39,971 bases of DNA from an uncultured Colwellia sp. (GTDB taxonomy: Bacteria > Pseudomonadota > Gammaproteobacteria > Enterobacterales > Alteromonadaceae). The position numbers and the translations under genes were made by a program. Positions 1 to 8,772 of this stretch are shown here, in pieces (positions within the stretch are counted from its first letter, which is position 1; every line of letters starts with the position of its first letter). The stretch covers positions 1 to 39,971 of the forward strand of contig CAJXQJ010000021.1 in NCBI GenBank assembly GCA_913058245.1. The letters are read 5' to 3'. The notes beneath the pieces were generated by a model, which was not told the origin of the DNA, searched no databases, and worked only from the letters and a program-made list of their open reading frames with translations.

Positions 1-2116
1 TAGCATCATCTGTACTTATGGCATCAAGCAGTGCGTCAATATCATCTGGGTCTGATACTTCTTGTGCCATGTCTTCTGCTTGCTCTTTGTCTGAAGGACC
101 AGTGCCATTATCTTCTTCTAATGCAGGCGTATCTGACTCTATACCATCAAGTAAGGCATCAATATCATCAGGATCAGTAATATTTTGTGTATTTTCGCTA
201 ATAACCTTTTCTTCACTACTTATACTTTCACTTTCTTCCAACGCAGGCGTATCTAACTCTATGCCATCAAGTAAGGCATCAATGTCATCTGGGTCTGAAA
301 TTTCAGCATTATCTTCAACATTGTTTGGCTCCTCGCCAACTGCATCTAGTAAAGCGTCAATATCGTCTGGGTCAGTAACATCTTGTGCACTATCATCAAT
401 ATTACTCGATTCTTCACCGACAGCATCAAGTAAGGCATCAATATCATCTGGATCTGAAATTTCAGCATTATCTTCGGTATTGTTTGGCTCTTCGCCTGCT
501 GCATCGAGTAAAGCATCAATGTCATCAGGGTCTGAAATTTCGGCATTATCGTCGACATTGCTCGATTCTTCACCGGCTGCATCGAGTAAAGCATCAATAT
601 CATCTGGGTCTGAAATATCAGCATTGTCATCGACATTGCTCGATTCTTCACCCGCTGCATCGAGTAAAGCATCAATATCATCTGGGTCATTTACAACTGC
701 GGCACTTTCTTCTTCATCGCCTGCTAATAAGCTATCCAATGCCCCTTGATCGACAACACCACCTGCTAATTCATCGATAACTTCTTCACTATCGGCTGCG
801 TCTTCAGTATCTAAGCCTTCAAGTAAGGAGTCTAAATCTCCTTGATCTAACTGGCCGCCTTCAAGCGGTTCGTCTTCAATAATTTCTTCAGATTCATCAT
901 CAAGTGAAATAGTTTCAACATCCTCTTCTAGTGATATGTCTTCTAAATCATCAAGATCTTCCAATTCATCGTCTAACTGAATAACGTCATCATCAAGTAA
1001 TTCGTCGTCTAACGAATCTAGATCATCAGAGAAAAGATCGTCATGTTCTTCATCGGTTTCAGCTAAATCAATTGATAATTCATCATCTAGAGATAATTCG
1101 TCATCTAAAGAGAGTTCATCGTCTAAAGACAGTTCACTATCAAGAGGTTCGGCTTCATTTTCAACTTCAGGAACAACTTCCTTCTCAGCAACAGGCGCTT
1201 GCTTTTTAGCTACTGGCGTCTCTTTTGCTGGTTCTTCTTTACTCGTACGGCGTCTTAAAATGAAAGCAACTATTGATAAAACTAATACTGCAGGTAATGT
1301 TGCCATCAACGCAACAAACCACGAGCTCGACATGAAGTTTTGCTCTTCTAATTCAGCTTTTTGCTTCTCTAATAGCAGCGCTTGCTCTCGCGCTTCCGCT
1401 TTTGCCAATAACTCTTGTTGCAGAGCGATCATATCGTCCATCTGCATTTTAATTTCTTTACCTTTGGCAACTTCATTTTGCATCACGCCAAGTTGGTCAT
1501 TAAAACTCGATAATCGTTGACGTAGCGCTTCATTTTCTTTTAATAGGCTCTGTAAACCATCAATAGAGTCCAAAACATCGTTTTGAATGGTTGCTAACCT
1601 TTGTTGCTGGGTATTATCAATTTCTTTCAACTGCACATTAATTTCAGACTTCGCCGCTTCCAAGTCTTTTTTCTTCACCGACATTTCTTCAGGCGGCTTC
1701 GTTATTTTTTTCGTGACTTTTACTACTTTCTTTTGCCATGCCTTGTCATCACTGCGCGATTTTTGTTGCGCATTAGCGGTATTAACTGCGCGCATAACAT
1801 CAATAGATGGGATCTTTAAATACTGACCATTAATCATATGATTAAGGTTATTGTCTTTAAATGAACCAGGGTTATTCTCATATAAAGCTTGCATGACTTG
1901 GTAAACTGATAGTCGAGGGTCAGGGCGCACTTTTAAGGCAATATTCCACAAAGTGTCTTTTGCAGTAACAGGACCATAGCGATCGTAAGGAAAGGCATCA
2001 GTTGATTTGGGGCCACGAATACGAATGCCACCATCTTCGGCAAAAGTTGGCAAACTAAAACAGCTAATGCTTATAATAAATACCTGCCATAGGCACAGGC
2101 GTAACAATCTTTGCAT
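1..2116 (-). CDS. fimV: FimV/HubP family polar landmark protein (3' part outside window)
   Basis: The frame is open from an ATG at 2116 to the window edge (about 705 codons visible, no stop). A Shine-Dalgarno AGGAAA lies just upstream. Seen in order: a signal peptide ending near residue 26 (LPTFA); the FimV N-terminal LysM-like region at about 48-103 (TAKDTLWNIALKVRPD, then NGQYLKIPS); a coiled coil at about 145-260; one transmembrane helix at about 266-287 followed by RRR; then a very acidic cytoplasmic tail. The tail contains eight copies of a DPDDIDALLDA-type motif. In this family (Pseudomonas FimV, Vibrio/Shewanella HubP) the protein binds peptidoglycan, marks the cell pole and recruits chemotaxis, ParA-like and type IV pilus or flagellar factors. 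It lies downstream of asd on the same strand but is separated from it by a terminator. The family call is firm; the polar role is by homology. Confidence 0.93.
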   Translation of the reverse strand, partial: MQRLLRLCLWQVFIISISCFSLPTFAEDGGIRIRGPKSTDAFPYDRYGPVTAKDTLWNIALKVRPDPRLSVYQVMQALYENNPGSFKDNNLNHMINGQYLKIPSIDVMRAVNTANAQQKSRSDDKAWQKKVVKVTKKITKPPEEMSVKKKDLEAAKSEINVQLKEIDNTQQQRLATIQNDVLDSIDGLQSLLKENEALRQRLSSFNDQLGVMQNEVAKGKEIKMQMDDMIALQQELLAKAEAREQALLLEKQKAELEEQNFMSSSWFVALMATLPAVLVLSIVAFILRRRTSKEEPAKETPVAKKQAPVAEKEVVPEVENEAEPLDSELSLDDELSLDDELSLDDELSIDLAETDEEHDDLFSDDLDSLDDELLDDDVIQLDDELEDLDDLEDISLEEDVETISLDDESEEIIEDEPLEGGQLDQGDLDSLLEGLDTEDAADSEEVIDELAGGVVDQGALDSLLAGDEEESAAVVNDPDDIDALLDAAGEESSNVDDNADISDPDDIDALLDAAGEESSNVDDNAEISDPDDIDALLDAAGEEPNNTEDNAEISDPDDIDALLDAVGEESSNIDDSAQDVTDPDDIDALLDAVGEEPNNVEDNAEISDPDDIDALLDGIELDTPALEESESISSEEKVISENTQNITDPDDIDALLDGIESDTPALEEDNGTGPSDKEQAEDMAQEVSDPDDIDALLDAISTDDA
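33..690 (-). repeat. Eight in-frame coding repeats in the FimV/HubP acidic tail
   Basis: Copies of the DNA word gcatcaatatcatctgg (with small changes) begin at 33, 156, 276, 354, 435, 513, 591 and 669. Spacings are 123, 120, 78, 81, 78, 78 and 78 bases, all multiples of three. They encode a DPDDIDALLDA motif every 26-27 residues in the downstream-proximal copies and every 40-41 residues in the two longer units. The near-identical copies between 513 and 690 suggest recent unit duplication. Confidence 0.9.
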
Positions 2117-2326
2117 CAAGATTTCCTAATTATAATAATTATTCGCCAATAGATTGGCGGCTCCAAGTCAGGAGAATGTAAAGCAATGTTTATTCCAATT
2201 GTAAAAACAATCGCTTAATACCCGGAGTTATTGTTTTATACGATCTAAATTCATAAAACGAATTCTTCTTCTAGGCTTATATTATCGTTAATTTAACTAA
2301 AGATATATATGCCACAGCAACTAACA

Positions 2327-2359
2327 AAAAACCCGTCGTTTATTATAACGACGGGTTTT
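2327..2359 (-). terminator. Rho-independent terminator after asd
   Basis: A 13-bp stem (AAAACCCGTCGTT paired with AACGACGGGTTTT) has a 6-7 nt loop. Read on the minus strand it is followed by TTTTTTG. It sits between the asd stop and the fimV start, so it should end the pdxB-asd transcript and leave fimV with its own promoter. Confidence 0.85.
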
Positions 2360-2399
2360 CATTTTTCTTTAGTAAATCTGTGGTTTAACTGAATTTATT

Positions 2400-3425
2400 T
2401 TAGTATTCAGATAGATGTTCTTTAATCAGTAATTCTGCAATTTGAATGCTATTTGTAGCAGCACCTTTGCGCACGTTGTCAGCTACTATCCACATATTAA
2501 TACCGCTATTGTGGCTAATATCTTCGCGAATTCGACCAACAAAAGTATCATCTTTACCGCTTGCATCACCTATTTGCGTAGGGAAGTCTTCATCGTTATG
2601 ACAAACAACTAAGCCTGGTGCTTGGCTAAGTAAATCTTTCACTTCTTCTGCCGAAATAGGCGAGTCAGTTTCAATATGCAACGACTCACCATGACCAAAA
2701 AATACCGGTACACGCACTGCAGTTGGGTTAACAAGCACGTTATCATCCCCCAATATTTTCTTTGTTTCCCAAACCATTTTCATTTCTTCTTTGGTGTAGC
2801 CATTTTCAAGAAACACATCAATTTGCGGAATAACATTAAAAGCAATTTGACGAGGGAAATTTTTCGACTCAACCGGCTTACCACATAATAAATCAGCGGT
2901 TTGCTTTGCTAATTCGTCCATGGCAGCCTTACCACCACCAGAAACCGATTGGTAAGTGCTAACGTTAACACGAGAAATGCCAACAGCATCGTATATCGGC
3001 TTTAGTGCCATCATCATTTGAATTGTTGAACAATTTGGGTTAGCAATAATATTACGGTTGCGATACTCAGCAAGTGCATGCGGGTTAACTTCTGGCACCA
3101 CTAATGGAATGTCAGCTTCATAACGAAACTCTGAAGTGTTGTCGATAACAATACAACCTGCATCACCCGCAATAGGTGCATACTTTGCCGAAATTGCTCC
3201 GCCAGCAGAAAAGAAACCTATTTGTGCTAGGCTCCAATCAAAATTATCAGCATCTAATACTTCAACATTTTCGCCATTAAACTCAATAAATTCACCTGCA
3301 GAGCGAGCACTAGCAAGCGGATAGAGTTTATTAATCGGAAAATCACGTTCTTCAAGTATTTCAATAATGGTTTTGCCAACTAACCCTGTTGCACCTAGTA
3401 CGCAAATATCAAATTTCTGTGCCAT
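2400..3425 (-). CDS. asd: Aspartate-semialdehyde dehydrogenase
   Basis: Makes L-aspartate 4-semialdehyde from aspartyl phosphate with NADPH, the branch point to lysine/diaminopimelate, threonine and methionine. From the ATG at 3425 it is 341 residues. It has the NADP-binding GATGLVGKT at about 11-19 and the catalytic cysteine in NPNCST at C132. The intact cysteine separates it from the inactive USG-1 paralogue. The frame stays open further upstream, but the ATG at 3425 has a strong Shine-Dalgarno (AGAGAGGATC) and begins with the typical MAQKFD. It follows pdxB by 13 bases and is probably co-transcribed with it. The pdxB-asd-fimV order is the usual one in Shewanella and Vibrio relatives. Confidence 0.95.
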   Translation of the reverse strand: MAQKFDICVLGATGLVGKTIIEILEERDFPINKLYPLASARSAGEFIEFNGENVEVLDADNFDWSLAQIGFFSAGGAISAKYAPIAGDAGCIVIDNTSEFRYEADIPLVVPEVNPHALAEYRNRNIIANPNCSTIQMMMALKPIYDAVGISRVNVSTYQSVSGGGKAAMDELAKQTADLLCGKPVESKNFPRQIAFNVIPQIDVFLENGYTKEEMKMVWETKKILGDDNVLVNPTAVRVPVFFGHGESLHIETDSPISAEEVKDLLSQAPGLVVCHNDEDFPTQIGDASGKDDTFVGRIREDISHNSGINMWIVADNVRKGAATNSIQIAELLIKEHLSEY

Positions 3426-3438
3426 GATCCTCTCTCTT

Positions 3439-4566
3439 TTATGCAAGTTTTTTACTAAAGCCAAGCTGATGTGGCGCATCTGAGCTTAGCACGTTATTCA
3501 AGCCAACCATGATAGAAGAAAACTCCCGGCGAGTCGGGTAAGTTTTACGAATATGGTCAAACCCTTGAGTTTTTATTTGCTGACGAAAAATAGCGTCGTC
3601 ACGCCTAACATCGTATACCATTTTCACCAACTGGTTTAGCAGTATTTCATTAAACTCCTGCTTAATTTCAACATAGTCAATCAATGGTGTTGGTAAAAAG
3701 TCTTGTAACTGCTTCGTTGGCGTAATTTTCAACTGTTGACATAATGCCCGATACAAAATTTCAGTGCCACGAGCTTTTCCTTCTAAGCTATAACCAGCAA
3801 TGTGAGCAGTAGCTATTTCGCAATGCTCAATTAGTGGCATTAAAATATTTGGCTCAGCTTCCCAAACATCTAAAACCAATTTCAACTGGTGCCCTGCTTG
3901 TTTCACTTCTAACAGAGCCTGATTATCAATGACTTCTCCTCGACAGGCATTAATAAGTATTTGATTTTCATTTAATTGAGTTAAACGTTCAGCGCTTAAT
4001 AAATGATAGGTAGGGTGTTGACCTTCACGAGTTAACGGTACATGCAAAGAGACAATATCGCAACTAAGAGCTTGTTCAAGCGAAACGAAGTCTCGCTTAT
4101 CATTTGCATCGTCTGCCAATAATGGATCACACAATACATGCTTAATATTTAGCGCGGTTAATTTCTCGCTTAAGCGTGAACCGGTATTACCAGCGCCGAC
4201 AATACCAACGGTCATATTTGATAAATTAAGTAAATAACGCTCAGCTAGAATGACCATGGAACTTAACACATATTCAGCAACTGATACCGCATTACAGCCT
4301 GGTGCAGAATAAAAACTAACATCTCGCTGTTTTAAGTAGCTTTGATCAATGTGATCCACACCGATAGTTGCTGTTCCAACAAAACTAAGTTGCTTATTAT
4401 CATTAAGCAGCTGTTCATTTACTTTAGTGATAGAGCGAACCAATAATGCATCAGCTTTCGCAACATCGCTTGCGGTTAGAGCTCGGCCTGAAAAGGCGGT
4501 CAGTCGACCAATATCTTGAAAAAACTCTGCCGCAAATGGCATATTTTCATCATAAAAAATATTCAC
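3439..4566 (-). CDS. pdxB: Erythronate-4-phosphate dehydrogenase
   Basis: NAD-dependent oxidation of 4-phospho-D-erythronate, the second step of the deoxyxylulose-5-phosphate-dependent pyridoxal phosphate route. It has 375 residues, the normal length. The nucleotide-binding GIVGAGNTGS is at about 121-130. The 2-hydroxyacid dehydrogenase triad is R209 (NACRGE), E238 (VWEAEP) and H255 (TAHIAGYS), followed by the PdxB-type C-terminal dimerisation region. Translation starts at GTG, with GGAAG about seven bases upstream. The stop lies 13 bases before asd, consistent with an operon. Confidence 0.95.
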   Translation of the reverse strand: MNIFYDENMPFAAEFFQDIGRLTAFSGRALTASDVAKADALLVRSITKVNEQLLNDNKQLSFVGTATIGVDHIDQSYLKQRDVSFYSAPGCNAVSVAEYVLSSMVILAERYLLNLSNMTVGIVGAGNTGSRLSEKLTALNIKHVLCDPLLADDANDKRDFVSLEQALSCDIVSLHVPLTREGQHPTYHLLSAERLTQLNENQILINACRGEVIDNQALLEVKQAGHQLKLVLDVWEAEPNILMPLIEHCEIATAHIAGYSLEGKARGTEILYRALCQQLKITPTKQLQDFLPTPLIDYVEIKQEFNEILLNQLVKMVYDVRRDDAIFRQQIKTQGFDHIRKTYPTRREFSSIMVGLNNVLSSDAPHQLGFSKKLA

Positions 4567-4609
4567 AGTATTCTTCCAGAATTATTAAGGTAATACGACT
4601 ATTCAAGTG

Positions 4610-4960
4610 CTATGCAGTTAACGTCAATTTCTTCGCGTAACTTTCTTTTTCAATATTAGTCACTTCAACAGTAATCGCTGCATCTTCGATGCCTAAGCGT
4701 TCAAGTTGATTACTAACACTTGCACTAAGGCTTTTACGTTGTGGTAAATCTCGACCAGAAAGAATTTTCAAATTTACATGAACAAAAACTTGCTCTGAGC
4801 CAGGAAGATAAAAGTCATCAAATGCGCATGCTCTTACTTTAATATCACTTGCAACGAACAATTCACTTTGATTAGCACCTTTATAAACAGCGTGCATTAG
4901 CTGTTCTACCGGTAAACTTTCGGTAATTTTTGCAGAATACTCAATAATACAATGTGGCAA
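4610..4960 (-). CDS. 5-carboxymethyl-2-hydroxymuconate isomerase-like tautomerase
   Basis: A 116-residue member of the CHMI/HpaF branch of the tautomerase superfamily. The second residue is proline (MPHCIIEYS); after loss of Met this Pro-1 is the catalytic base in the family. The middle shows the family pattern VFVHVNLKILSGRDLPQRK. The frame begins at TTG with AAGAG five bases upstream; no ATG fits, because Pro must follow the initiator. HpaF acts in homoprotocatechuate breakdown, but no other hpa gene is visible here. The true substrate is therefore unknown and a general keto-enol tautomerase role is possible. It lies 43 bases upstream of pdxB and may share its transcript. Confidence 0.8.
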   Translation of the reverse strand: MPHCIIEYSAKITESLPVEQLMHAVYKGANQSELFVASDIKVRACAFDDFYLPGSEQVFVHVNLKILSGRDLPQRKSLSASVSNQLERLGIEDAAITVEVTNIEKESYAKKLTLTA

Positions 4961-5096
4961 AGGAAACTCTTAAACCAAGTCAATAGACAGATATGGCATT
5001 GTAACGAGTTTTATCGGCAAAAAAAATCAAACTCACGCGATTATTTAATCTATTTTATAAGACTTTAGCCTAACTACAGGCGACTTATTGAAGCTT

Positions 5097-5978
5097 TTAT
5101 AAGTAGAACTCTGTATCAGTAAACTTATTTTGCTTTAATAAATCAATAAACTTTCTAACTTTAGGAATATTGATAATATCTCGATGCACTAAAACCCAAG
5201 TCAATACTTGCCAAGTTTTATCAATATCAATTGCAATCAAGTCTTCATTATTGTCTATCGTTCCTTTAGTGCTAACACCGATACCACAACCGCTATTTAA
5301 TGCATAATTTAGCACTTGTGATGCTGAGCTTGTTACGATAATGTTTTCTTCAGGTGTGTGCTTATAAATCCATTCATTCCATGGTAAGTGTTCTAAACGT
5401 TCAGCAAGCGCAATAAACTTATGCTCTGATAAATTACTTGCATTCGGCATACCATAACGTTCAATATATTTTCTATGTACACAAAGCTCCAACTCGACGC
5501 TTACAAATGGCATGACTATATTATCTAGCGTCTCAGGTTTTATACCTGTGCGTATTGCAAGATCGGCTTCACCATATTCAAGATCATATTTGCGAGTATC
5601 ACCGACAATATCAACTTTCACTTTTGGATAAAGCGATTGATATTCAACAATGGTGGGGAAAATTAATTGCGACAATTCATTGATACAGGTGATGGTTAAT
5701 GTTCCCTCTAACAATTCTTCTTTGCTTTTAGCTCGATTAGCGAACTGTCTAAACTGTGTATCCGTTATTTCACCTAGGCGCATGACTTCTAGCCCTACTT
5801 CAGTAGGAATATAGCCTTTATCATTTCGTTGAAAAAGCTTCGCTTGTAGGTTTTCTTCTAAGATGTCGATATGACGCATTACTGTCGATCTATGCACACC
5901 AAGATCAATAGCCGTGGCACTCAATGTTCCCAGCTTTGCAAGTCGATAAGCCGTTCTAAGTTCAGTCCATTTTTCCAT
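5097..5978 (-). CDS. LysR-family transcriptional regulator
   Basis: About 293 residues from the ATG at 5978; an in-frame start at 6008 would add ten residues, and neither has a strong Shine-Dalgarno. The N-terminal winged helix-turn-helix is visible (GTLSATAIDLGVHRSTVMRH, then LEENLQAKLFQR). A periplasmic-binding-like effector domain follows from about residue 85 (EGTLTITCINELSQ...). It is divergent from the FAD oxidoreductase starting at 6092, with 113 bases between them, the classic arrangement in which a LysR protein controls its neighbour. Effector and targets are unknown; regulation of the oxidoreductase is inference. Confidence 0.9.
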   Translation of the reverse strand: MEKWTELRTAYRLAKLGTLSATAIDLGVHRSTVMRHIDILEENLQAKLFQRNDKGYIPTEVGLEVMRLGEITDTQFRQFANRAKSKEELLEGTLTITCINELSQLIFPTIVEYQSLYPKVKVDIVGDTRKYDLEYGEADLAIRTGIKPETLDNIVMPFVSVELELCVHRKYIERYGMPNASNLSEHKFIALAERLEHLPWNEWIYKHTPEENIIVTSSASQVLNYALNSGCGIGVSTKGTIDNNEDLIAIDIDKTWQVLTWVLVHRDIINIPKVRKFIDLLKQNKFTDTEFYL

Positions 5979-6091
5979 AATCAAGTCACGTTGCAAATTC
6001 GCACACATGAGTTGAATATTCGCTCATTAACAACAATATCGCAACGCATTATTATATTGTGCATTGCTTAGTTATTATTTAGGAATTTTAC

Positions 6092-7150
6092 ATGAAAACG
6101 CAGGTACTCATTATTGGTGGCGGTTTTGCTGGAGTAAGCACAGCCCAAAGATTAGAAAAGCAAGGCATAAGAACCAGTTTAGTTGATAGAAAAGACTATT
6201 TTGAAGTTACTTACGCTGTTCTACGTGATGTTGCCGATCCAAAAAAAAATCAGGGTAATTCGCGTAAATATTATAATGACATTCTTACTGGTACTTTTAC
6301 TCAAAGTGGTGTTAAAGAGCTAAGAAAAACATCAGCACTATTAGAAAACGGTGAAACAGTAACATTCGAAAAAGTTGTTATAGCATCGGGATCGCGTTAT
6401 CCATCTCTGCCTTTAGCGAAGTCTTCAAAGGCAATGTCGTTAGCAGCGCGAACAGATGAACTTAACGAGTATCACAATAATTTAAAGGGTGCATCAACTG
6501 TGCTCGTTATTGGCGGTGGAGTCGTCGGTGTAGAGTTGGCTGGAGAAATTGCCTACGCCATGCCAAAAGCCCAAGTTACCTTAGCCCATAAGAGCGGAAC
6601 ATTGCTTGATGGCTTTAAAGAAAAAGCCCAACAAAAAGCACTTAAACAGCTAACAGAAGCCGGGGTGACTGTTGAATTTAACACCTTCTATCAAAAGAAA
6701 GGTGACGTATATATTGATGTAAACTCGAATAAATCTATTTCTCCTGATGCAATTTATACTGCTATAGGGACGCTACCAAATAATGATTTTCTAAAGCAAA
6801 ACTTTAACCATACGCTAAATGATAAAGGCCTAGTAATGGTCGGAGGGAATTTAGCTGTTAAAGGAGAAAGTAACTTTTATGCCATCGGGGATATTGCTGA
6901 CGTCGGTGAGGCAAAGCTTGGCTACCTCGCATTAGAGCAAGGTAAATATTTAGCCAATGTTATTGCCAAGGACTTTATTGGAAAAACTTACAAAGCCTAT
7001 AAAAGAAATCCATTTATGGCCTTAGTTCCTACGGGACAAAAGACTGGCGTAGTGCAGTTCCCTTTCATGGTTTCGACTTGGAAAGCACTAGTTAACATCA
7101 AACAAAAAGACCTATTTATTAGCAAAACCTATAACGAATTCTCTAAGTAA
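6092..7150 (+). CDS. FAD-dependent NAD(P)H oxidoreductase, FSP1/AIFM2- and NDH-2-like
   Basis: 352 residues, start ATG with TAGGAAT eight bases upstream. It has two Rossmann motifs, IIGGGFAG at about 7-14 for FAD and VIGGGVVGVELAGE at about 139-152 for NAD(P)H, plus the FAD-closing motif FYAIGDIAD near 262-270. This is the pyridine nucleotide-disulphide reductase fold without a CxxC pair, so it is not a thioredoxin- or glutathione-type reductase. The N-terminal region (VDRKDYFEVTYAVLRDV) and the C-terminal tail (KQKDLFISKTY) resemble, from memory, the human ferroptosis suppressor FSP1/AIFM2, a quinone reductase. Quinone reduction is a reasonable guess but unproven. Divergent from a LysR gene. 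Confidence 0.85.
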   Translation: MKTQVLIIGGGFAGVSTAQRLEKQGIRTSLVDRKDYFEVTYAVLRDVADPKKNQGNSRKYYNDILTGTFTQSGVKELRKTSALLENGETVTFEKVVIASGSRYPSLPLAKSSKAMSLAARTDELNEYHNNLKGASTVLVIGGGVVGVELAGEIAYAMPKAQVTLAHKSGTLLDGFKEKAQQKALKQLTEAGVTVEFNTFYQKKGDVYIDVNSNKSISPDAIYTAIGTLPNNDFLKQNFNHTLNDKGLVMVGGNLAVKGESNFYAIGDIADVGEAKLGYLALEQGKYLANVIAKDFIGKTYKAYKRNPFMALVPTGQKTGVVQFPFMVSTWKALVNIKQKDLFISKTYNEFSK

Positions 7151-7190
7151 AGCCTAAGTAAATTGGCGATGAAAATTATCAGATCACGTT

Positions 7191-7239
7191 ATTGCCTACA
7201 TGGATGAATATACTTAGCTTTTGCCCGAAACAAAAAGCT
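7191..7239 (+). repeat. Intergenic repeat, copy 1 (49 bp)
   Basis: Begins attgcctaca and ends caaaaagct. It matches the copy at 7381-7430 except for about seven substitutions and one inserted base. The AGCTTTTG...CAAAAAGCT part can form a hairpin. The CCTACA/TGTAGG arm seen in copy 2 is degraded here. Confidence 0.8.
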
Positions 7240-7380
7240 ATGCCTGCATGAATAAACTAATGCTTAGCAAGGCAGGAAGAGTGAGAAAGGCCTAAACATC
7301 GGCGCTCTTTCACATGACAAGCAAGGAAGCTTTAATGCCATGAAGCCATGGATGGCTATAAACGGCCATATAATAGCGTC

Positions 7381-7430
7381 ATTGCCTACAGGGATGTAGG
7401 TACTTAGCTTTTGTCTGGAACAAAAAAGCT
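7381..7430 (+). repeat. Intergenic repeat, copy 2 (50 bp)
   Basis: Begins attgcctaca. Two small hairpins are visible, CCTACA ggga TGTAGG (7385-7400) and AGCTTTTGT...ACAAAAAAGCT. It is in the same orientation as copy 1, 190 bases away. The two-hairpin structure and spacer location suggest a dispersed non-coding element. Confidence 0.8.
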
Positions 7431-7452
7431 GACCATTCATCCTGAGCATAAA

Positions 7453-7476
7453 AAAGCCGCTATCAATAGCGGCTTT
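7453..7476 (-). terminator. Rho-independent terminator after fabB
   Basis: A 10-bp stem, AAAGCCGCTA paired with TAGCGGCTTT, has a 4-nt loop. Read on the minus strand a T-run (TTTTTTAT) follows. It is 25 bases beyond the fabB stop. Confidence 0.88.
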
Positions 7477-7500
7477 CTCTTAAATAATTAAAATTAATTA

Positions 7501-8712
7501 TTATTTATATTTTTGCATCAATAACGTAGCGTTTGTGCCACCAAAACCGAAACTATTAGACATCACAAGATTAAGTTCAGCGTCACGTTTTTCAGTAACT
7601 ATATCTAAACCTTCAGCTTGTTCATCTAAGGTATCAATATTAATTGAAGGAGCAACGAAGTTATTCTCCATCATTAATAATGAGTAAATGGCTTCATGTA
7701 CACCAGCTGCACCTAATGCATGGCCAGTCATTGCTTTCGTTGCACTGATTGCAGGAGAGTCTTTACCAAAAACTTCTTGAATCGCGCCAAGCTCTTTAAC
7801 ATCACCTACCGGTGTAGAAGTACCATGAGTGTTCAAGTAATCAACTTTGCCTTCAACGCCGTGCATTGCTTGTTGCATACAACGAATAGCGCCTTCACCA
7901 CTTGGAGCAACCATATCGTACCCATCAGATGTTGCGCCATAGCCAACAATTTCAGCATAAATATGTGCGCCACGTGCTAATGCATGCTCAAGTTCTTCAA
8001 CAACAACCATACCGCCGCCGCCAGAAATAACAAAACCATCACGGTCAGCATCGTATGTACGTGAAGCTTGTTCAGGCGTTTCATTGTATTTAGACGATAA
8101 TGCACCCATGCCATCGAACATCATAGCTAATGACCAATGCACTTCTTCACCACCACCGGCGAATACCACATCTTGCTTACCTAACTGAATTAATTCAGCG
8201 GCATGACCAATACAATGGGCACTAGTTGCACAAGCAGAACTAATTGAATAGTTAACACCTAAAATTTTAAATGGTGTTGCTAAGCAGGCTGAAATGGTGC
8301 TCGACATTGTTTTTGGTACTGCATAAGGGCCAACACGTTTAACGCCTTTTTCACGAAGCGTGTCTGCTGAATTAACAACATTTTCTGATGATGCGCCACC
8401 AGAGCCAGCAACAATACCTGTACGGAAGTTCGACACTTGCTCAGGTGCTAGCTTCGAATCTTTAATCGCTTGATCCATTGCAATGTAAGCGTAAGCTGAT
8501 GCTTCGCCCATAAAACGTAAAGCTTTACGGTCAATATGATCTTTGATTGCGATTTCCGGCTTGCCCCAAACTTGGCTGCGTAAGCCTTTTTCTGCAAAAC
8601 TTTCTGCGTTGGTAATACCTGAACGTCCTGTTTGTAATGACGCTAAAACTTCTTCTGCATCATTACCAATACTTGATACAATACCTAATCCGGTGATAAC
8701 TACACGTTTCAT
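7501..8712 (-). CDS. fabB: 3-oxoacyl-[acyl-carrier-protein] synthase I (KAS I)
   Basis: Condenses malonyl-ACP with acyl-ACP; KAS I is needed to elongate the cis-3-decenoyl intermediate and so for unsaturated fatty acids. It is 403 residues, the typical length. The Cys-His-His triad is visible: C161 ([10 protein letters not shown]), H296 ([11 protein letters not shown]) and H331 ([12 protein letters not shown]), with the conserved K326. The start [10 protein letters not shown] is canonical although its Shine-Dalgarno is weak. The upstream region carries FadR-like and FabR-like operators, the two regulators that control fabB in enterics. Divergent from mnmC as in E. coli. Confidence 0.97.
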   Translation of the reverse strand: MKRVVITGLGIVSSIGNDAEEVLASLQTGRSGITNAESFAEKGLRSQVWGKPEIAIKDHIDRKALRFMGEASAYAYIAMDQAIKDSKLAPEQVSNFRTGIVAGSGGASSENVVNSADTLREKGVKRVGPYAVPKTMSSTISACLATPFKILGVNYSISSACATSAHCIGHAAELIQLGKQDVVFAGGGEEVHWSLAMMFDGMGALSSKYNETPEQASRTYDADRDGFVISGGGGMVVVEELEHALARGAHIYAEIVGYGATSDGYDMVAPSGEGAIRCMQQAMHGVEGKVDYLNTHGTSTPVGDVKELGAIQEVFGKDSPAISATKAMTGHALGAAGVHEAIYSLLMMENNFVAPSINIDTLDEQAEGLDIVTEKRDAELNLVMSNSFGFGGTNATLLMQKYK

Positions 8713-8747
8713 TTAAATAACCATACTTAATTAAAAAATCTGGGCGT

Positions 8748-8753
8748 ATCATA
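8748..8753 (-). promoter_or_regulatory. Predicted -10 element of fabB
   Basis: TATGAT on the minus strand, 36 bases upstream of the start codon. No good -35 is found 17 bases upstream, as expected for an activator-dependent promoter. The predicted transcription start near 8741 puts the FadR-like site centre (8779) at about -38. Confidence 0.5.
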
Positions 8754-8772
8754 CAGACTTTTGCCCCCTATA

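Larger units (their letters stand above)
7151..7500. other. 350-bp spacer with short repeats and hairpins
   Basis: Holds no convincing gene. It contains two copies of a roughly 50-bp repeat, a small hairpin AGCCATggATGGCT near 7344-7357, and the fabB terminator. A 61-codon minus-strand frame (7264-7449) spans the repeats and has no support. Confidence 0.6.

Noticed and set aside
33..690. Regular DNA repeats resembling a CRISPR array
   Set aside because: Spacings are exact codon multiples in an open fimV frame, the intervening parts are also similar, and no cas genes exist nearby.
18..749. Serine-rich 243-codon frame on the plus strand
   Set aside because: It is the antisense reading of the DPDDIDALLDA-encoding repeats of fimV; its low-complexity Ser/Ala content is explained by the repeat codons.
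2400..3425. USG-1 (inactive asd paralogue)
   Set aside because: The catalytic cysteine in NPNCST is present, so a functional dehydrogenase is favoured.
2400..3479. Longer start for asd at 3479
   Set aside because: It would overlap the pdxB 3' end by 41 bases; the ATG at 3425 has a strong Shine-Dalgarno and the canonical N-terminus.
7264..7449. 61-codon minus-strand frame
   Set aside because: It runs through the intergenic repeats, has no Shine-Dalgarno and resembles no protein I know.
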